The position numbers and the translations under genes were made by a program. DNA of 64,000 bases from Pseudovibrio sp. M1P-2-3 (GTDB lineage Bacteria; Pseudomonadota; Alphaproteobacteria; Rhizobiales; Stappiaceae). The notes under the pieces are model-generated. The model made no database searches. It was not told where the DNA came from and worked only from the letters and a program-made list of their open reading frames with translations. The stretch covers positions 2,749,001 through 2,813,000 of the forward strand of contig NZ_JARRCW010000001.1 of NCBI RefSeq assembly GCF_031501865.1, read 5' to 3'. Numbering within the stretch: position 1 is the first letter of the stretch; the number at the start of each line of letters is the position of its first letter. Shown piece by piece: positions 18,103 to 27,929 of this stretch.

Positions 18103-18819
18103 CTATCGTGCCTGATCCAGCATGCGCTTGCACTCCAAAAGCTCAAAGAGCGTTGCCTGAAGGCTACGCACCTCGTCTTTTGAAAGGCCGCTCTCCTCAT
18201 TGGTAGGAACAACGATCTTTTCATTGCCGCGCAAGCGGTCCATGATCCGAAACGGACCGGATGATTGGCTTTGCTGGGCAGTTGGCGCATCATCAGGCAG
18301 CACCCCCTCCGGCAAAGCGTCCGGGTCGCCCTGAACGGTTTCATAGTCATTCTCGGCCAGCTGGGTTTCCATTGCAGCAGCTACAGCGGAAAGATCTTCA
18401 GCTTCCAGCTCAAGATGGCCGCCCTCCTCACCGACGTGCGCATTCATCACGCCCGCTTGGGTCATAGTTTCACTGCCGTAGTCCTCGTCCTCCATAGACG
18501 AATCGTCGGAGGACACTCCGGCAACCCCTTTTGGCAAGGTAGGCATGACTCCGTTGGACGCCGACATCACGAATTTTACGCCCTGTTCACGCAAAATTCG
18601 TTGTACACCCTTGATCGTATATCCTTCACCATAAAGAAGGTGACGAATGCCTTTCAATAGCTCGACGTCATCCGGGCGATAGTAACGCCGACCACCGCCG
18701 CGCTTGAGAGGGCTGATCTGTGTAAATCTGGTTTCCCAAAATCGCAACACATGCTGGGGAAGGTCCAGATCACTGGCCACTTCACTAATCGTACGGAAAG
18801 CGTCTTGGCTCTTTGTCAC
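18103..18819 (-). CDS. MerR-family transcriptional regulator
   Basis: 238 residues. The N-terminal winged helix-turn-helix (about residues 8-78) reads [24 protein letters not shown] and [35 protein letters not shown]. The middle (about 95-165) is acidic and probably disordered. A short helical C-terminus ([24 protein letters not shown]) could dimerise. It has no cysteine pattern of metal sensors. This uncharacterised MerR protein is commonly found after ihfA in Rhizobiales, as here. Confidence 0.9.
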   Translation of the reverse strand: MTKSQDAFRTISEVASDLDLPQHVLRFWETRFTQISPLKRGGGRRYYRPDDVELLKGIRHLLYGEGYTIKGVQRILREQGVKFVMSASNGVMPTLPKGVAGVSSDDSSMEDEDYGSETMTQAGVMNAHVGEEGGHLELEAEDLSAVAAAMETQLAENDYETVQGDPDALPEGVLPDDAPTAQQSQSSGPFRIMDRLRGNEKIVVPTNEESGLSKDEVRSLQATLFELLECKRMLDQAR

Positions 18820-18862
18820 TGGAAATAACTTGCCTAATATCTATGTAATTTGGAAAAGTGCC

Positions 18863-19171
18863 TTACGCACCCTCGACAAGGGCGTCATTAATGCGTTGTT
18901 TCAAAACATTACTTGGTTTGAAGACCATAACGCGGCGAGGAGAAATGGGAACCTCTTCACCTGTCTTCGGGTTCCGTCCAATACGCTCGCCTTTTGAACG
19001 AACAACAAATGAACCAAAAGAGGACAGCTTTACAGTGTCCCCTTTCACAAGACTTTCAGAAATCTCACCAAGAACCTTTTCCACCAGCTCAGCTGATTCT
19101 GTTCTTGAAAGACCGACCTTCTGATAGACAGCTTCGCACAAATCTGCGCGTGTGATAGTACGATTACCCAT
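18863..19171 (-). CDS. ihfA: Integration host factor alpha subunit
   Basis: Small DNA-bending protein of the HU/IHF family, 102 residues. The start [16 protein letters not shown] at 19171 has GGAG 6 bases upstream; an ATG four codons earlier lacks one. Family features are [24 protein letters not shown] and [18 protein letters not shown] acts in recombination, replication and as an architectural partner at sigma-54 promoters, so it could matter for the urtA promoter in this window. The gene lies between fabH and merR. Confidence 0.95.
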   Translation of the reverse strand: MGNRTITRADLCEAVYQKVGLSRTESAELVEKVLGEISESLVKGDTVKLSSFGSFVVRSKGERIGRNPKTGEEVPISPRRVMVFKPSNVLKQRINDALVEGA

Positions 19172-19307
19172 TTCACACTCCATTTAGAGAGCTTCATTCC
19201 AAAGAAATAAGGATTATTCTCAAGGAGATACGGTATTCACTTAAAGCTTTTCGGTCAACAGGCAATTGCAATCTTATGTCAACATTAAATTGTTGATGCC
19301 CAGTTTA

Positions 19308-20285
19308 CTACCAACGTAGCAGCACTGCCCCCCATGTGAATCCGCCGCCCATGGCTTCCAGCATAACCAGATCACCTTTTTTGACCTTACCTTCACGTAC
19401 AACACTATCTAGTGCCAGGGGAATCGATGCTGCAGACGTATTTCCGTGTTTTCCAACCGTCTTGACAACTTTTTCAGGAGCGATACCCAATTTTCTGGCG
19501 GAAGCATCAATAATGCGCTCATTGGCCTGATGGGGAACAAACCAGTCCAAATCCTGCGCGCTGGTGCCAGTCGCCTCGAATGCGGATATGATCACATCTG
19601 TCACCATACCTACAGCATGTTTGAAAACTTCGCGGCCTTGCATGCGAATCTTACCGGTGGTCTGGGTAGAAGACGGCCCGCCATCCACATAGAGTTTTTC
19701 TTTGTGGCGGCCATCGGAACGCAGCTGGCATGTCAAAATGCCACTTTCATTGATCTCCGGCTTGCCTTCCTGCGCTTCCATAACAATGGCGCCGGCGCCG
19801 TCACCAAACAGCACGCAGGTGGTCCGGTCTTCCCAGTCCAGAAGGCGGGAGAACGTTTCGGCTCCAATTACAAGCGCGCGCTTTGCCAAGCCGCCACGCA
19901 AATACGCATCGGCAGTTGTAACCGCATAAACAAAGCCGGAACACACTGCCTGCACATCAAACGCCGCGCCATGAGTAATACCAAGGCCGGCTTGAACAGT
20001 TACTGCGGAGGCCGGGAAAGTATTGTCCGGTGTAGCCGTGGCCAGAATGATCAAATCAATACTGGATGCCTCTACGCCCGCATTCTCCAAAGCAGCTTTT
20101 GCGGCTTTAAGAGCCAGATCGGAAGTGACCTCATTGTCAGCGGCAATATAACGCTGATGGATGCCGCTACGTTGTACGATCCATTCGTCAGAAGTATCTA
20201 CAATCTCTTCCAGCTTCTTGTTTGGTACGACCTTTTCCGGCAGGTAGCTACCAGATCCCAAAACAACAGAACGAAGTTCACTCAC
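19308..20285 (-). CDS. fabH: Beta-ketoacyl-ACP synthase III FabH
   Basis: Starts fatty acid synthesis by condensing acetyl-CoA with malonyl-ACP. 325 residues, with the catalytic triad Cys115 (QAVCSGF), His252 (PHQANERI) and Asn282 ([11 protein letters not shown]). The GTG start lies 3 bp after the plsX stop with GGAAGG upstream, so it is translationally coupled to plsX. The plsX-fabH-ihfA order is standard for the group. Confidence 0.96.
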   Translation of the reverse strand: MSELRSVVLGSGSYLPEKVVPNKKLEEIVDTSDEWIVQRSGIHQRYIAADNEVTSDLALKAAKAALENAGVEASSIDLIILATATPDNTFPASAVTVQAGLGITHGAAFDVQAVCSGFVYAVTTADAYLRGGLAKRALVIGAETFSRLLDWEDRTTCVLFGDGAGAIVMEAQEGKPEINESGILTCQLRSDGRHKEKLYVDGGPSSTQTTGKIRMQGREVFKHAVGMVTDVIISAFEATGTSAQDLDWFVPHQANERIIDASARKLGIAPEKVVKTVGKHGNTSAASIPLALDSVVREGKVKKGDLVMLEAMGGGFTWGAVLLRW

Positions 20286-20288
20286 GTG

Positions 20289-21347
20289 TTAACCTTCCGC
20301 ACTTTCTCCAGTTTGACCAAAGCGACCACGATGGTAATCGCCCAAATCCTCGGAGATTTTCTTTATAAGTTTATTCTTTGCCATATCATGAGCAAGCTCG
20401 ACAGCAGAGGCAAAACCTTCTGCATCTGTGCCACCATGGCTTTTTATCACAATACCATTAAGACCAAGAAAGACACCGCCGTTCACTTTACGCGGGTCCA
20501 TTTTTGCCCGAAGCCTGTCAAATGCTCCACGTGCAAACAGATAGCCAATTTTCGCCATCAACGTCCGGCTCATGGCAGCACGCAGATACCCTGCAAGCTG
20601 TTTTGCAGTACCCTCAGCCGATTTTAGTGCGATATTTCCGGCAAAACCTTCCGTAACAACAACGTCAACAGTTCCTTTGCCGATGTCATCACCTTCAACG
20701 AAGCCGGTATACATCATGTTGGGCGGAGAAAGTTCGCGCAGCATTTTGCCTGCGGTCCGGACTTCCTCTACACCCTTAACCTCTTCAACACCAATATTTA
20801 AAAGTCCAACGGTTGGCTGTTTAACCCCTTGCAAGGAGCGAGCCATGGCCCCACCAAGAATTGCAAAATCAATCAGTTGCTGAGCGTCCGCGCCAACAGT
20901 AGCACCAACATCCAGAACAATTGATTCCCCGCGCATTGTCGGCCAGATCGCTGCAAGCGCCGGACGCTCCACACCAGACATCATCCGTAGACAGAACTTG
21001 GCCATAGCCATAAGCGCGCCGGTATTTCCGGCGGAGACCGCCACGTCCGCATCCCCTGCCTTCACCGCAGCAATGGCTTGCCACATGGACGACTTTCCAC
21101 GTCCCTTGCGCAGCGCCTTGCTGGGCTTTTCATCCATTTCAATGGAAACATCTGTATGAATGATACTGCTTGCAGCTTTCAGGCGTGGATATTTTTCCAG
21201 CCCCGCAGTGATCTGGGTTGAATCGCCGAAAAGTAAGAACTCAATATTCGGGCACCGTTCCAAGACAAGGTCAGCACCGGGCAGCACTGTTTCCAATCCA
21301 TTGTCACCGCCCATTGCATCCAAAGATATTTTTATTGTTTCAGACAT
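20289..21347 (-). CDS. plsX: Phosphate acyltransferase PlsX
   Basis: Makes acyl-phosphate from acyl-ACP for phospholipid synthesis, and is peripheral to the inner membrane. 352 residues starting [11 protein letters not shown], the family signature. Others seen are [35 protein letters not shown] and [16 protein letters not shown]. An 8-bp palindrome lies 41-65 bp upstream of its ATG and may be an operator. Followed immediately by fabH. Confidence 0.96.
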   Translation of the reverse strand: MSETIKISLDAMGGDNGLETVLPGADLVLERCPNIEFLLFGDSTQITAGLEKYPRLKAASSIIHTDVSIEMDEKPSKALRKGRGKSSMWQAIAAVKAGDADVAVSAGNTGALMAMAKFCLRMMSGVERPALAAIWPTMRGESIVLDVGATVGADAQQLIDFAILGGAMARSLQGVKQPTVGLLNIGVEEVKGVEEVRTAGKMLRELSPPNMMYTGFVEGDDIGKGTVDVVVTEGFAGNIALKSAEGTAKQLAGYLRAAMSRTLMAKIGYLFARGAFDRLRAKMDPRKVNGGVFLGLNGIVIKSHGGTDAEGFASAVELAHDMAKNKLIKKISEDLGDYHRGRFGQTGESAEG

Positions 21348-21387
21348 TCCTGATCAAACCTTGTTCCAGCTGGTCCGCAGCCCCACT

Positions 21388-21412
21388 GTTAGATACGGTA
21401 GAGATATCTAAC
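21388..21412. promoter_or_regulatory. Operator-like palindrome upstream of plsX
   Basis: GTTAGATA-N9-TATCTAAC is a perfect 8-bp inverted repeat. Its core TAGATA-N9-TATCTA occurs again, with the same spacing, at 23807-23827 between hxlR and the hydrolase gene. It lies 41 bp upstream of the plsX start. A protein-binding site is inferred. Confidence 0.5.
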
Positions 21413-21493
21413 CGGTATAAATATAAAAAGCGAAAGTGAAGATATAGGTTTCCAATACTCAATCAACCGCAGATAAGCATCTCTTTTGACCCT

Positions 21494-22057
21494 TTAACGG
21501 TTTTCACCTTTTTTCAGGGCTGCAAGTGCTGCGAATGGCGAGGGTTTTTCCTCCACCTCTTCTTCATCCTGTTGCTGATAGATCTCGTCGACCTTGGCCT
21601 TTTGAGAGCGGGGAAATGGATCCAGCACTAGTGCGAACTGTTCGCAGATAAGTGCACCTAGGTCAATTGTACTGCCTTCAAAGACATCTGGTGGGTCCTT
21701 GGCATCCATATCCAGATCAATTTCAAGAGTTTCCTCTTCATTGCGCTTTGGCCTGCGCCCTTGTGCAGGTGCATAGGTGCGCTCAAACTCGTCAGCAATC
21801 TTGGTTTGCATGGTTTCCAGTGTCACAACGCATTTCTGCCGTGCTTTGGCTTTGAAGCTTCCCTCAACAGCCGCGCCATTTTTTCTCCATGGCCGGATAT
21901 GCAACTGGGCCCTAAGGCTTTCAAGTTCCACCAGATCATAGAGTTTGGCCATTTTGACCAGATCTTCAGGCCCCAGTTCCAATGTCACATCGTGAGCCGA
22001 ATTACCCAAGCGCGTTACATCAAACAAAAAGCTGTAGGGGTATTCACTGTTCGCCAT
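21494..22057 (-). CDS. DUF177 / YceD-family protein
   Basis: 187 residues from the ATG at 22057 (MANSEYPYSFLFDVTRL), overlapping the upstream chaperone gene by 14 bp. The start is chosen because the frame further upstream lies wholly inside that gene. Conserved family features are ARQKCVVTLETMQTKIADEFERTYAP and the acidic DLGALICEQFALVLDPFPR. YceD relatives are tied to 23S rRNA metabolism in plants and bacteria, but this protein's role here is not established. Position before plsX is normal in Rhizobiales. Confidence 0.88.
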   Translation of the reverse strand: MANSEYPYSFLFDVTRLGNSAHDVTLELGPEDLVKMAKLYDLVELESLRAQLHIRPWRKNGAAVEGSFKAKARQKCVVTLETMQTKIADEFERTYAPAQGRRPKRNEEETLEIDLDMDAKDPPDVFEGSTIDLGALICEQFALVLDPFPRSQKAKVDEIYQQQDEEEVEEKPSPFAALAALKKGENR

Positions 22058-22610
22058 TGCCAACACCTTCCTCGACTGCATTCCATTTAACTTCAACCCA
22101 GTCAAACTCATTTTTGAGAATGCACTCGGTCTTTGTTTCGTTTAACTTTAGTAGTGTTGCGTGCATGTATTCGACCAAACGGTCTGCCGCAAGCCCCCCA
22201 TCTGCCGTGAAAAGAAAATTGCGGGCAAAGGCCTGAGCCAATTGCCCGTTATCCCCCTCCTCCAACGCTCGCGAATAGGTTGTAGAACGACCATAAAAAG
22301 ATTCGCTCATTTTCCGTATTCGCCGCCGGACACCTTCATCTCCAATACCGGCCTCCCGCAAGCTTTGGTCCATATCAACAAAAAAGAGGTCAAAAACCTT
22401 TTGGGCCACTTCGCCCGCCTGTTTGTTTTCATGCCGCAGACGGTGGAACAGGCAAAAAGCGTGGAACACTATCATTTCAAAGCGCCCTTCGGCGGTATCA
22501 GGCACACCAAAGCTTTGATAGAAGACAGGTTGACGGGCCTGAGAAACGATATCACGATAAATTTCGTGGACTGCAAAATTGCCTCGTCTGCGTAAAAAGC
22601 CAAAGAACAT
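22044..22610 (-). CDS. Ubiquinol-cytochrome c chaperone (CBP3/UQCC1-like) family protein
   Basis: 188 residues from the ATG at 22610 (MFFGFLRRRGNFAVHEIY), with GAGG 5 bases upstream; longer versions of the frame run toward bamE. The core YRDIVSQARQPVFYQSFGVPDT, FEMIVFHAFCLFHRL and RRIRKMSESFYGRSTTYSRAL matches proteins that help assemble cytochrome b of the bc1 complex in mitochondria. A matching bacterial role is inferred. It is divergent from bamE and coupled to the DUF177 gene. Confidence 0.88.
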   Translation of the reverse strand: MFFGFLRRRGNFAVHEIYRDIVSQARQPVFYQSFGVPDTAEGRFEMIVFHAFCLFHRLRHENKQAGEVAQKVFDLFFVDMDQSLREAGIGDEGVRRRIRKMSESFYGRSTTYSRALEEGDNGQLAQAFARNFLFTADGGLAADRLVEYMHATLLKLNETKTECILKNEFDWVEVKWNAVEEGVGNGEQ

Positions 22611-22735
22611 GGCACCTCTTTTTGCGATACGGAGTTGCGTTGTGCCCTCTAAAAGGCTAGGCACAAACATATGGGAAGAAATTAAACCGCTTGCAATGGG
22701 GCTTTGTGCATCTGCAAGCCAATGGGATATTCTGA

Positions 22736-23173
22736 ATGTTTGCTTTTGCGCGCCGTACAGCGTTCCTTTTTTGTTTATCGTTGCCGCTTGGTGGCTGTTT
22801 TACACAGACAATCAATCATGGTCACGTAATTTCTCCAGAAACTCTGGAAGAAATTCATGTGGGATCAAGCCGTGAACAAGTAGAGCTTTTGTTGGGCTCC
22901 CCTTCTACAACCTCAGATTTTGATGGAGAAGCCTACTACTACATCTCCCAGAAAAAGGAGACAGTGGCGTTTCTTGAACCGCAAATCGTGGATCAGCGCG
23001 TAGTTGCCGTCTATTTCGACAAAGAAGGCTTCGTGAAGTCCTTGGCGAACTATGGGTATGAAGATGGCCGGGTTGTTGATTACTTGAACCGTAAGACAAG
23101 AACCGGTGGTTCCGACTACAGCTTCCTCTCGCAAATCCTAAGAGGCGCGCAGAAACCTTCGTTCAGCCTCTAA
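22736..23173 (+). CDS. bamE: Outer-membrane protein assembly factor BamE (SmpA/OmlA lipoprotein)
   Basis: 145-residue lipoprotein, signal peptide with lipobox LPLGGC and lipidated Cys21. The SmpA/OmlA domain follows: VGSSREQVELLLGSPSTTSDFDGEAYYYIS, then a strand-rich C-terminal half with VVAVYFDKEGFVKSLANYG. It belongs to the BAM complex that folds beta-barrels into the outer membrane. It is a single plus-strand gene followed by a strong terminator. Confidence 0.92.
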   Translation: MFAFARRTAFLFCLSLPLGGCFTQTINHGHVISPETLEEIHVGSSREQVELLLGSPSTTSDFDGEAYYYISQKKETVAFLEPQIVDQRVVAVYFDKEGFVKSLANYGYEDGRVVDYLNRKTRTGGSDYSFLSQILRGAQKPSFSL

Positions 23174-23236
23174 TCAAGAGTAGCGGCTTGTTGCTGTAAC
23201 GCATCAAGCCAAATAGCTTGTGCAAGTGTGACATAC

Positions 23237-23270
23237 AAAATCCCGCCTTAATTCCGGCGGGATTTTTTTT
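23237..23270 (+). terminator. Rho-independent terminator of bamE
   Basis: An 11-bp perfect stem (AAAATCCCGCC / GGCGGGATTTT) with an 8-base loop runs into eight T, 63 bp after the stop codon. Confidence 0.92.
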
Positions 23271-23322
23271 ATGCGATCGCTTGCACCTCAAGAAAGGCTG
23301 CCTCTTGGCACTGCAGCGCCAA

Positions 23323-23799
23323 TCAAGCAGTTCTTTTTACAAGCCTCACATCTTCCCAGGCAATAAGGTGCCCTTGCGAGTCAACAGGATGAAGACGCAG
23401 CCAGTCTCCTGAACCCGTACTTTGAATATCCACGGGTGATGGGGCGTGTAACGCATGTTTTTCCCCCCACTCTTTTAGCGCAATCATAACAGGCGCAAGT
23501 TCCCGCCCCTTTTGCGTTAATCCGTAGGCGGCGCGCTTTCTGGTTCCCGGCTCCTGATATTCGAAACGCTCCATAAGTCCACTTTCGATCATGCGCTTGA
23601 GACGGTCGGTCAATACGGATTTGGGAATATTCAAGTCCTGTAAAATATCATCGAACCTTTGAACCCCATAAAAGGCTTCTCTAAGTATCAGGAGGACCCA
23701 GCGGTCCCCCAGAGTATCTACGGCTGTTGCCATGGGGCACTCTTCTTTAGGTACCCATGCTCTTTTGCGTATGCACTGCGGCTTATCTGAGTTTGACAT
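23323..23799 (-). CDS. HxlR-family transcriptional regulator
   Basis: 158 residues. Cys21 in the motif ECPMATAVDTLGDRWVLLILRE is placed as in HxlR-type thiol/aldehyde or quinone sensors, followed by the winged helix (GVQRFDDILQDLNIPKSVLTDRLKRMIESGLMER). The C-terminal ~50 residues are an extension beyond the ~110-residue core. It is transcribed away from the dienelactone hydrolase gene with 56 bp between starts, so it probably controls that gene and itself. A palindrome lies in the gap. Confidence 0.9.
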   Translation of the reverse strand: MSNSDKPQCIRKRAWVPKEECPMATAVDTLGDRWVLLILREAFYGVQRFDDILQDLNIPKSVLTDRLKRMIESGLMERFEYQEPGTRKRAAYGLTQKGRELAPVMIALKEWGEKHALHAPSPVDIQSTGSGDWLRLHPVDSQGHLIAWEDVRLVKRTA

Positions 23800-23806
23800 A
23801 CAGACA

Positions 23807-23827
23807 TAGATATTCTAATTTTATCTA
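23807..23827. promoter_or_regulatory. Operator-like palindrome between hxlR and the hydrolase gene
   Basis: TAGATA-N9-TATCTA sits in the 56-bp divergent promoter region. HxlR dimers bind inverted repeats, so this is the natural candidate operator. The same core and spacing recurs upstream of plsX at 21388-21412. Confidence 0.55.
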
Positions 23828-23855
23828 GGTTCAAAATAAAGACTCAGGTAACAAA

Positions 23856-24674
23856 ATGAAAACAGCGGAAACAATTGGGCGTATCGAGGATTTTCAATCC
23901 CGCGATATATGCCTTCAAGAGCAGGTCAAGCGGGTTTATATGGCAGGAACCGGGCCCGCTGTGATTGTTATGCCCGAAATGCCCGGTATTAACCCGCAAT
24001 TGCTCCGGTTTGCCCGATGGCTATGTGAGGCCGGATTTACCGTCTACATCCCCTCCCTTTTCGGGCACGACGGGGCGACCCCAAACGCTGATGAGGGAGC
24101 AGAAGTTTTTAAACGGGCCTGTGTCAGTGCCGAATTTCGCGCCTTTGCCGGAAACTGCTCCAGCCCTGTAACCCAATGGCTCAGAGCACTTGCCCGTTTT
24201 GCCCATGAAGAATGCGGTGGGGTTGGCGTTGGTGCTATTGGTATGTGTTTTACTGGAAACTTCGCTCTTTCCATGATGCTGGACTCATCCGTTCTGGCAT
24301 CGGTCCTTTCACAGCCTAGCCTGCCATTGGACAAGCCTGAAGCTCTGGAGAGCTCACCAGAGGAGCTGGCAGCGGTGCGCGCAAGGCTGGAATCGGAAGA
24401 CCTATCAGTCCTTGCCTACAGATTTGAAGGAGATCACTTTTGCCAAGCACAGCGCTTCGCCGCTTACGCCCAGGCACTGGGAGACCGGTTTGAGGGGCGT
24501 ACTTTGCCTACCTCTGCAGCCGGCAAGAACGTTACCCCCTTCTTCCAAGCTCACGTTCCAACACCTCATAGTGTGGTGACTATTAACCTCATTGACAAGG
24601 AACATGAGCCCACACGCAAGGCCGTGGATGAAATTATAGGATTTTTCCGCACAAAGCTTTCAAAGAGCCCGTAA
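23856..24674 (+). CDS. Dienelactone hydrolase family protein
   Basis: 272-residue alpha/beta hydrolase. The nucleophile elbow is GAIGMCFTGN with Cys131, as in dienelactone hydrolases (Cys-Asp-His triad). Asp193 (FEGDHFC) and His238 (PTPHSVVT) are plausible partners. PEMPGINPQLLRFARWL and YIPSLFG are also typical. The natural substrate is not evident. There are no ring-cleavage genes nearby. Divergent from hxlR, which suggests induction by an electrophile or aldehyde. Confidence 0.88.
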   Translation: MKTAETIGRIEDFQSRDICLQEQVKRVYMAGTGPAVIVMPEMPGINPQLLRFARWLCEAGFTVYIPSLFGHDGATPNADEGAEVFKRACVSAEFRAFAGNCSSPVTQWLRALARFAHEECGGVGVGAIGMCFTGNFALSMMLDSSVLASVLSQPSLPLDKPEALESSPEELAAVRARLESEDLSVLAYRFEGDHFCQAQRFAAYAQALGDRFEGRTLPTSAAGKNVTPFFQAHVPTPHSVVTINLIDKEHEPTRKAVDEIIGFFRTKLSKSP

Positions 24675-24903
24675 AGTTAATGTGTAGCTTTACTTTGAAG
24701 TATATTTCAATTTAATATCAATATATTACAGCAACATTCTAAACCGTGATATGAGCAAAACTGCATCTCCAAAAATGAGATAGTTTAGTTTTCAAAACAG
24801 CTATGCATCAATGGGACCTTCCAAGAAGGAGGTCCGAATTCAAAAACTTTCTCAAACACCCAGTTATTCCTTTACCTGCCCCACTTCGCCCTCCAACAAC
24901 CAT

Positions 24904-25266
24904 CTACGCCTGCTCCACTTCCTGAACGAAAGCCACCGTATTCCCAGCAGGGTCGCTCACACTCGCTAGCTTTATGAACCCATAATCCTGAGTTTCGCCA
25001 ATCGCTACTCCAGCTTGTTGACAGGCCCTGCACTGCACCTCCAGATCAAGGACACCGCAAACGACGGACGACTTACCAACAAGGCTTGGGTCTGGCGCTA
25101 CCGAAATCTGAATCCAGGCATTGTCGGTCAACTGCCATTCCCCAACACCCTCAGTAGGCGTGATATCAGGTTCGCGCCCCAACCACTTCGTGTACCACTC
25201 AATAGCTTCTGCATAATCTGCGACATGTACAACAGAGACTAAGCTCCTGAAATTGTTTTCTGACAT
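24904..25266 (-). CDS. VOC-superfamily (glyoxalase/bleomycin-resistance-like) protein
   Basis: 120 residues from the ATG at 25266, with AAGGAAGGA just upstream; the open frame runs 14 codons further without similarity. It shows the single VOC module: LVSVVHVADYAEAIEWYTKWLGREP at the start and IKLASVSDPAGNTVAFVQEV at the end. The residues that bind metal in enzymes of this fold are not clear, so it may be an enzyme, a binding protein or a resistance factor. It is a lone gene. Confidence 0.82.
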   Translation of the reverse strand: MSENNFRSLVSVVHVADYAEAIEWYTKWLGREPDITPTEGVGEWQLTDNAWIQISVAPDPSLVGKSSVVCGVLDLEVQCRACQQAGVAIGETQDYGFIKLASVSDPAGNTVAFVQEVEQA

Positions 25267-25422
25267 TTTTATCCTTCCTTTCAATGGTAGGGGGTGAAAG
25301 TAGGACAATGAATTTTGCTTCCACCAACTTTCTAGAGCTGACCATGAACTTAAAGGTAACCAGCATCTTGCAAGGTGGGCTTAGGCTAAGACCCCCACTC
25401 CCTAACCGAAGTCATATAATAA

Positions 25423-25444
25423 CCGGGAGGGTTACCCCTCCCGG
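25423..25444 (-). terminator. Terminator hairpin of hppA
   Basis: A perfect 9-bp GC-rich stem (CCGGGAGGG / CCCTCCCGG) with a 4-base loop lies 10 bp after the hppA stop; the minus-strand transcript continues TTATTATAT. Confidence 0.85.
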
Positions 25445-25453
25445 ACAGTTTGA

Positions 25454-27583
25454 TTAGTGGGCAAGAACCGCCAGCAGCATGAGCGCCACAATATTGGTGA
25501 TTTTAATCATCGGATTGACTGCGGGCCCCGCAGTATCCTTATAGGGATCTCCAACCGTATCTCCGGTCACCGCAGCCTTGTGGGCGTGGGACCCTTTTCC
25601 GCCATGATTCCCATCTTCAATGTGCTTCTTGGCATTGTCCCATGCACCACCTCCGGCTGTCATGGACAAAGCCACATAAAGGCCGGTGACGATCACCCCG
25701 AGCAACATGGCTCCCAGTGCCGCAAAGGCATCGGCCTTACCGGCAATCGCTTCGATGGTATAAAAGCAGATCAACGGAGAAAGAACAGGTAACAGGGACG
25801 GAATGATCATCTCACGTATGGCCGCTTTGGTGAGCATGTCCACCGCACGTCCATAGTCTGGGCGCTCCGTTCCCTTCATGATACCCGGCTTGTCTTTGAA
25901 CTGGCGGCGTACCTCCTCAACAACCGATCCGGCAGCACGGCCAACGGCTGTCATGGCTATTCCGCCAAACAAGAACGGGAGCAAGCCACCAAAGAACAGG
26001 CCGACAACAACATAAGGATTAGACAGAGAAAAGTCTGGCCCGACGGCTTCCATTCCCGAAAAGTATGGGAATTGATCCGAGTTGGAAGAGAAGAATAAAA
26101 GATCTTCAGTGTATGCGGCAAAAAGGACCAGAGCACCCAAGCCTGCGGAACCTATCGCATATCCTTTTGTGACCGCTTTCGTTGTGTTACCAACAGCATC
26201 CAACGCATCTGTGGTGTTTCTCACCTCTTCCGGCAGATCACACATTTCCGCGATCCCGCCCGCATTGTCTGTCACCGGCCCAAAGGCATCCAGTGCAACC
26301 ACCATTCCGGCCAAGGCCAACATGGTTGTCACCGCTATGGCAATTCCAAACAGACCTGCAAGATTAAAGGTTACGATGATCCCGAGAATAATAATCAACG
26401 CAGGAACGGCAGTCGCCTCCAGTGACACAGCCAGACCTTGAATAACATTGGTCCCATGCCCAGTTTCTGAGGCCTTCGCAATGGAACGCACCGGACGGAA
26501 ACCGGTTCCCGTGTAATACTCCGTTGTCCAGATAATCAGTCCGGTGATCACAAGGCCAACGACACCGCAGAGAAACAGGCTCATTGGGGTGAAGGTCAGA
26601 CCGTCGGAAATTGCCAGAACCTTGTCCATGCCACCAAATGTCCAGCTGGTCAAAGGATAGAGGACAATCAAAGATATGATTGAAGTGGCAATAAAGCCCT
26701 TATAGAGCGCTCCCATGATGGAGTTTGAACTGCCAAGGCGAACGAAGAAACTGCCAATGATGGAGGCAACACTACATGCACCGCAAATCAGCATGGGGTA
26801 AACCATGACGGCAGCCAAGTCTGGTGAGGCTCTGAAGTAAATGGATGCCAGTACCATGGTTGCCACAAGGGTCACAGCATAGGTTTCAAACAGATCAGCC
26901 GCCATGCCAGCACAATCGCCCACATTATCGCCAACGTTATCAGCAATAGTGGCGGGGTTGCGCGGATCATCCTCTGGAATACCAGCCTCTACCTTCCCAA
27001 CCAGATCGCCGCCAACATCGGCTCCCTTGGTAAAAATTCCTCCGCCAAGGCGGGCAAATATGGAAATGAGCGAAGCACCGAAACCCAACGAGACCAAGGC
27101 ATCAATGACTGTTCTTGATGTTGGGCTATACCCAAGATGGGCCGTTAGAATATAAAAATATACGGCCACCCCCAAAAGAGCGAGACCTGCCACAAACATG
27201 CCCGTTACAGCACCTGAGCGAAACGCAATATTGAGCCCTGCTCCAAGGCTTTGGCTGGCCGCTTGCGCTGTACGCACATTTGCGCGAACTGAAACCAGCA
27301 TACCGATGAAGCCAGCAGCCCCAGACAGGATTGCACCAATTGCAAAGCCAATGGCAACGGTGACAGACAGGAGATAGGCAATGATTGCAAATATAACGAT
27401 ACCGACCAAGGCAATGGTCGTATATTGCCGCGACAGGTAAGCCTGTGCCCCTTCTTGTATGGCACCGGCAATTTCCTGCATCTTGGCCGTGCCTTTATCG
27501 GCAGCCATGACATTTTGAATGGCCCATATGGCATAGATGACAGAAAGCACCCCACACGCAATGGTTACGAAAATCTCAGTCAT
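25454..27583 (-). CDS. hppA: Membrane-bound proton-pumping pyrophosphatase, K+-independent type
   Basis: 709 residues with about 16 membrane segments. It couples pyrophosphate hydrolysis to proton transport across the inner membrane. The substrate site [20 protein letters not shown] (from residue 180) and [19 protein letters not shown] (215-233) are intact. [10 protein letters not shown] carries Lys469 and Thr472; in this family K/T at these positions marks the potassium-independent subclass (A/G marks the K+-dependent one). It is a single gene with its own terminator. Confidence 0.96.
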   Translation of the reverse strand: MTEIFVTIACGVLSVIYAIWAIQNVMAADKGTAKMQEIAGAIQEGAQAYLSRQYTTIALVGIVIFAIIAYLLSVTVAIGFAIGAILSGAAGFIGMLVSVRANVRTAQAASQSLGAGLNIAFRSGAVTGMFVAGLALLGVAVYFYILTAHLGYSPTSRTVIDALVSLGFGASLISIFARLGGGIFTKGADVGGDLVGKVEAGIPEDDPRNPATIADNVGDNVGDCAGMAADLFETYAVTLVATMVLASIYFRASPDLAAVMVYPMLICGACSVASIIGSFFVRLGSSNSIMGALYKGFIATSIISLIVLYPLTSWTFGGMDKVLAISDGLTFTPMSLFLCGVVGLVITGLIIWTTEYYTGTGFRPVRSIAKASETGHGTNVIQGLAVSLEATAVPALIIILGIIVTFNLAGLFGIAIAVTTMLALAGMVVALDAFGPVTDNAGGIAEMCDLPEEVRNTTDALDAVGNTTKAVTKGYAIGSAGLGALVLFAAYTEDLLFFSSNSDQFPYFSGMEAVGPDFSLSNPYVVVGLFFGGLLPFLFGGIAMTAVGRAAGSVVEEVRRQFKDKPGIMKGTERPDYGRAVDMLTKAAIREMIIPSLLPVLSPLICFYTIEAIAGKADAFAALGAMLLGVIVTGLYVALSMTAGGGAWDNAKKHIEDGNHGGKGSHAHKAAVTGDTVGDPYKDTAGPAVNPMIKITNIVALMLLAVLAH

Positions 27584-27929
27584 TGACCCCCCCGAAAATC
27601 CTTAAATTTGTCTTTTCTGTTTAAGGTTATTTCCAGAAGGCTAATATCCATGAGATTTAGGAGGTTAGACTGCAATGTACTCTGCGTTTTATCTCCACAT
27701 AAAACAAGAGATCACTTAAACCATTGTAGGGAAAGATAGTTTCCGCTTCCATATAGTTTTCACCTAGTGAGTTTTCACGGGTTATATGGGGAGATGAAAT
27801 AGAAATTTGCCCCAAACCCATGGCATCACGAATATAAATACCTACGAATCACAGGTAAACGATTCTCAATACTTGGATCTTTTAGTTCCTACGGACAAAG
27901 AGCAAACCCGCCCTTGGGGTATATATTCC
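27584..27929. other. 346-bp region between hppA and thiL
   Basis: No gene seen. It should contain the hppA promoter. Two direct copies of AGTTTTCAC lie at 27755-27763 and 27770-27778, 15 bp apart start to start, which would place a bound dimer on nearly one face and a half of the helix. Their role is unknown. Confidence 0.4.

Noticed and set aside
19446-20627. 393-codon plus-strand open frame across fabH and plsX
   Set aside because: It is antisense to two complete enzymes with intact active sites and has no coding character of its own.
24814-24835. GGACC/GGTCC hairpin after the dienelactone hydrolase gene
   Set aside because: The stem is short with a bulged interior and no U-run; too weak to call a terminator.
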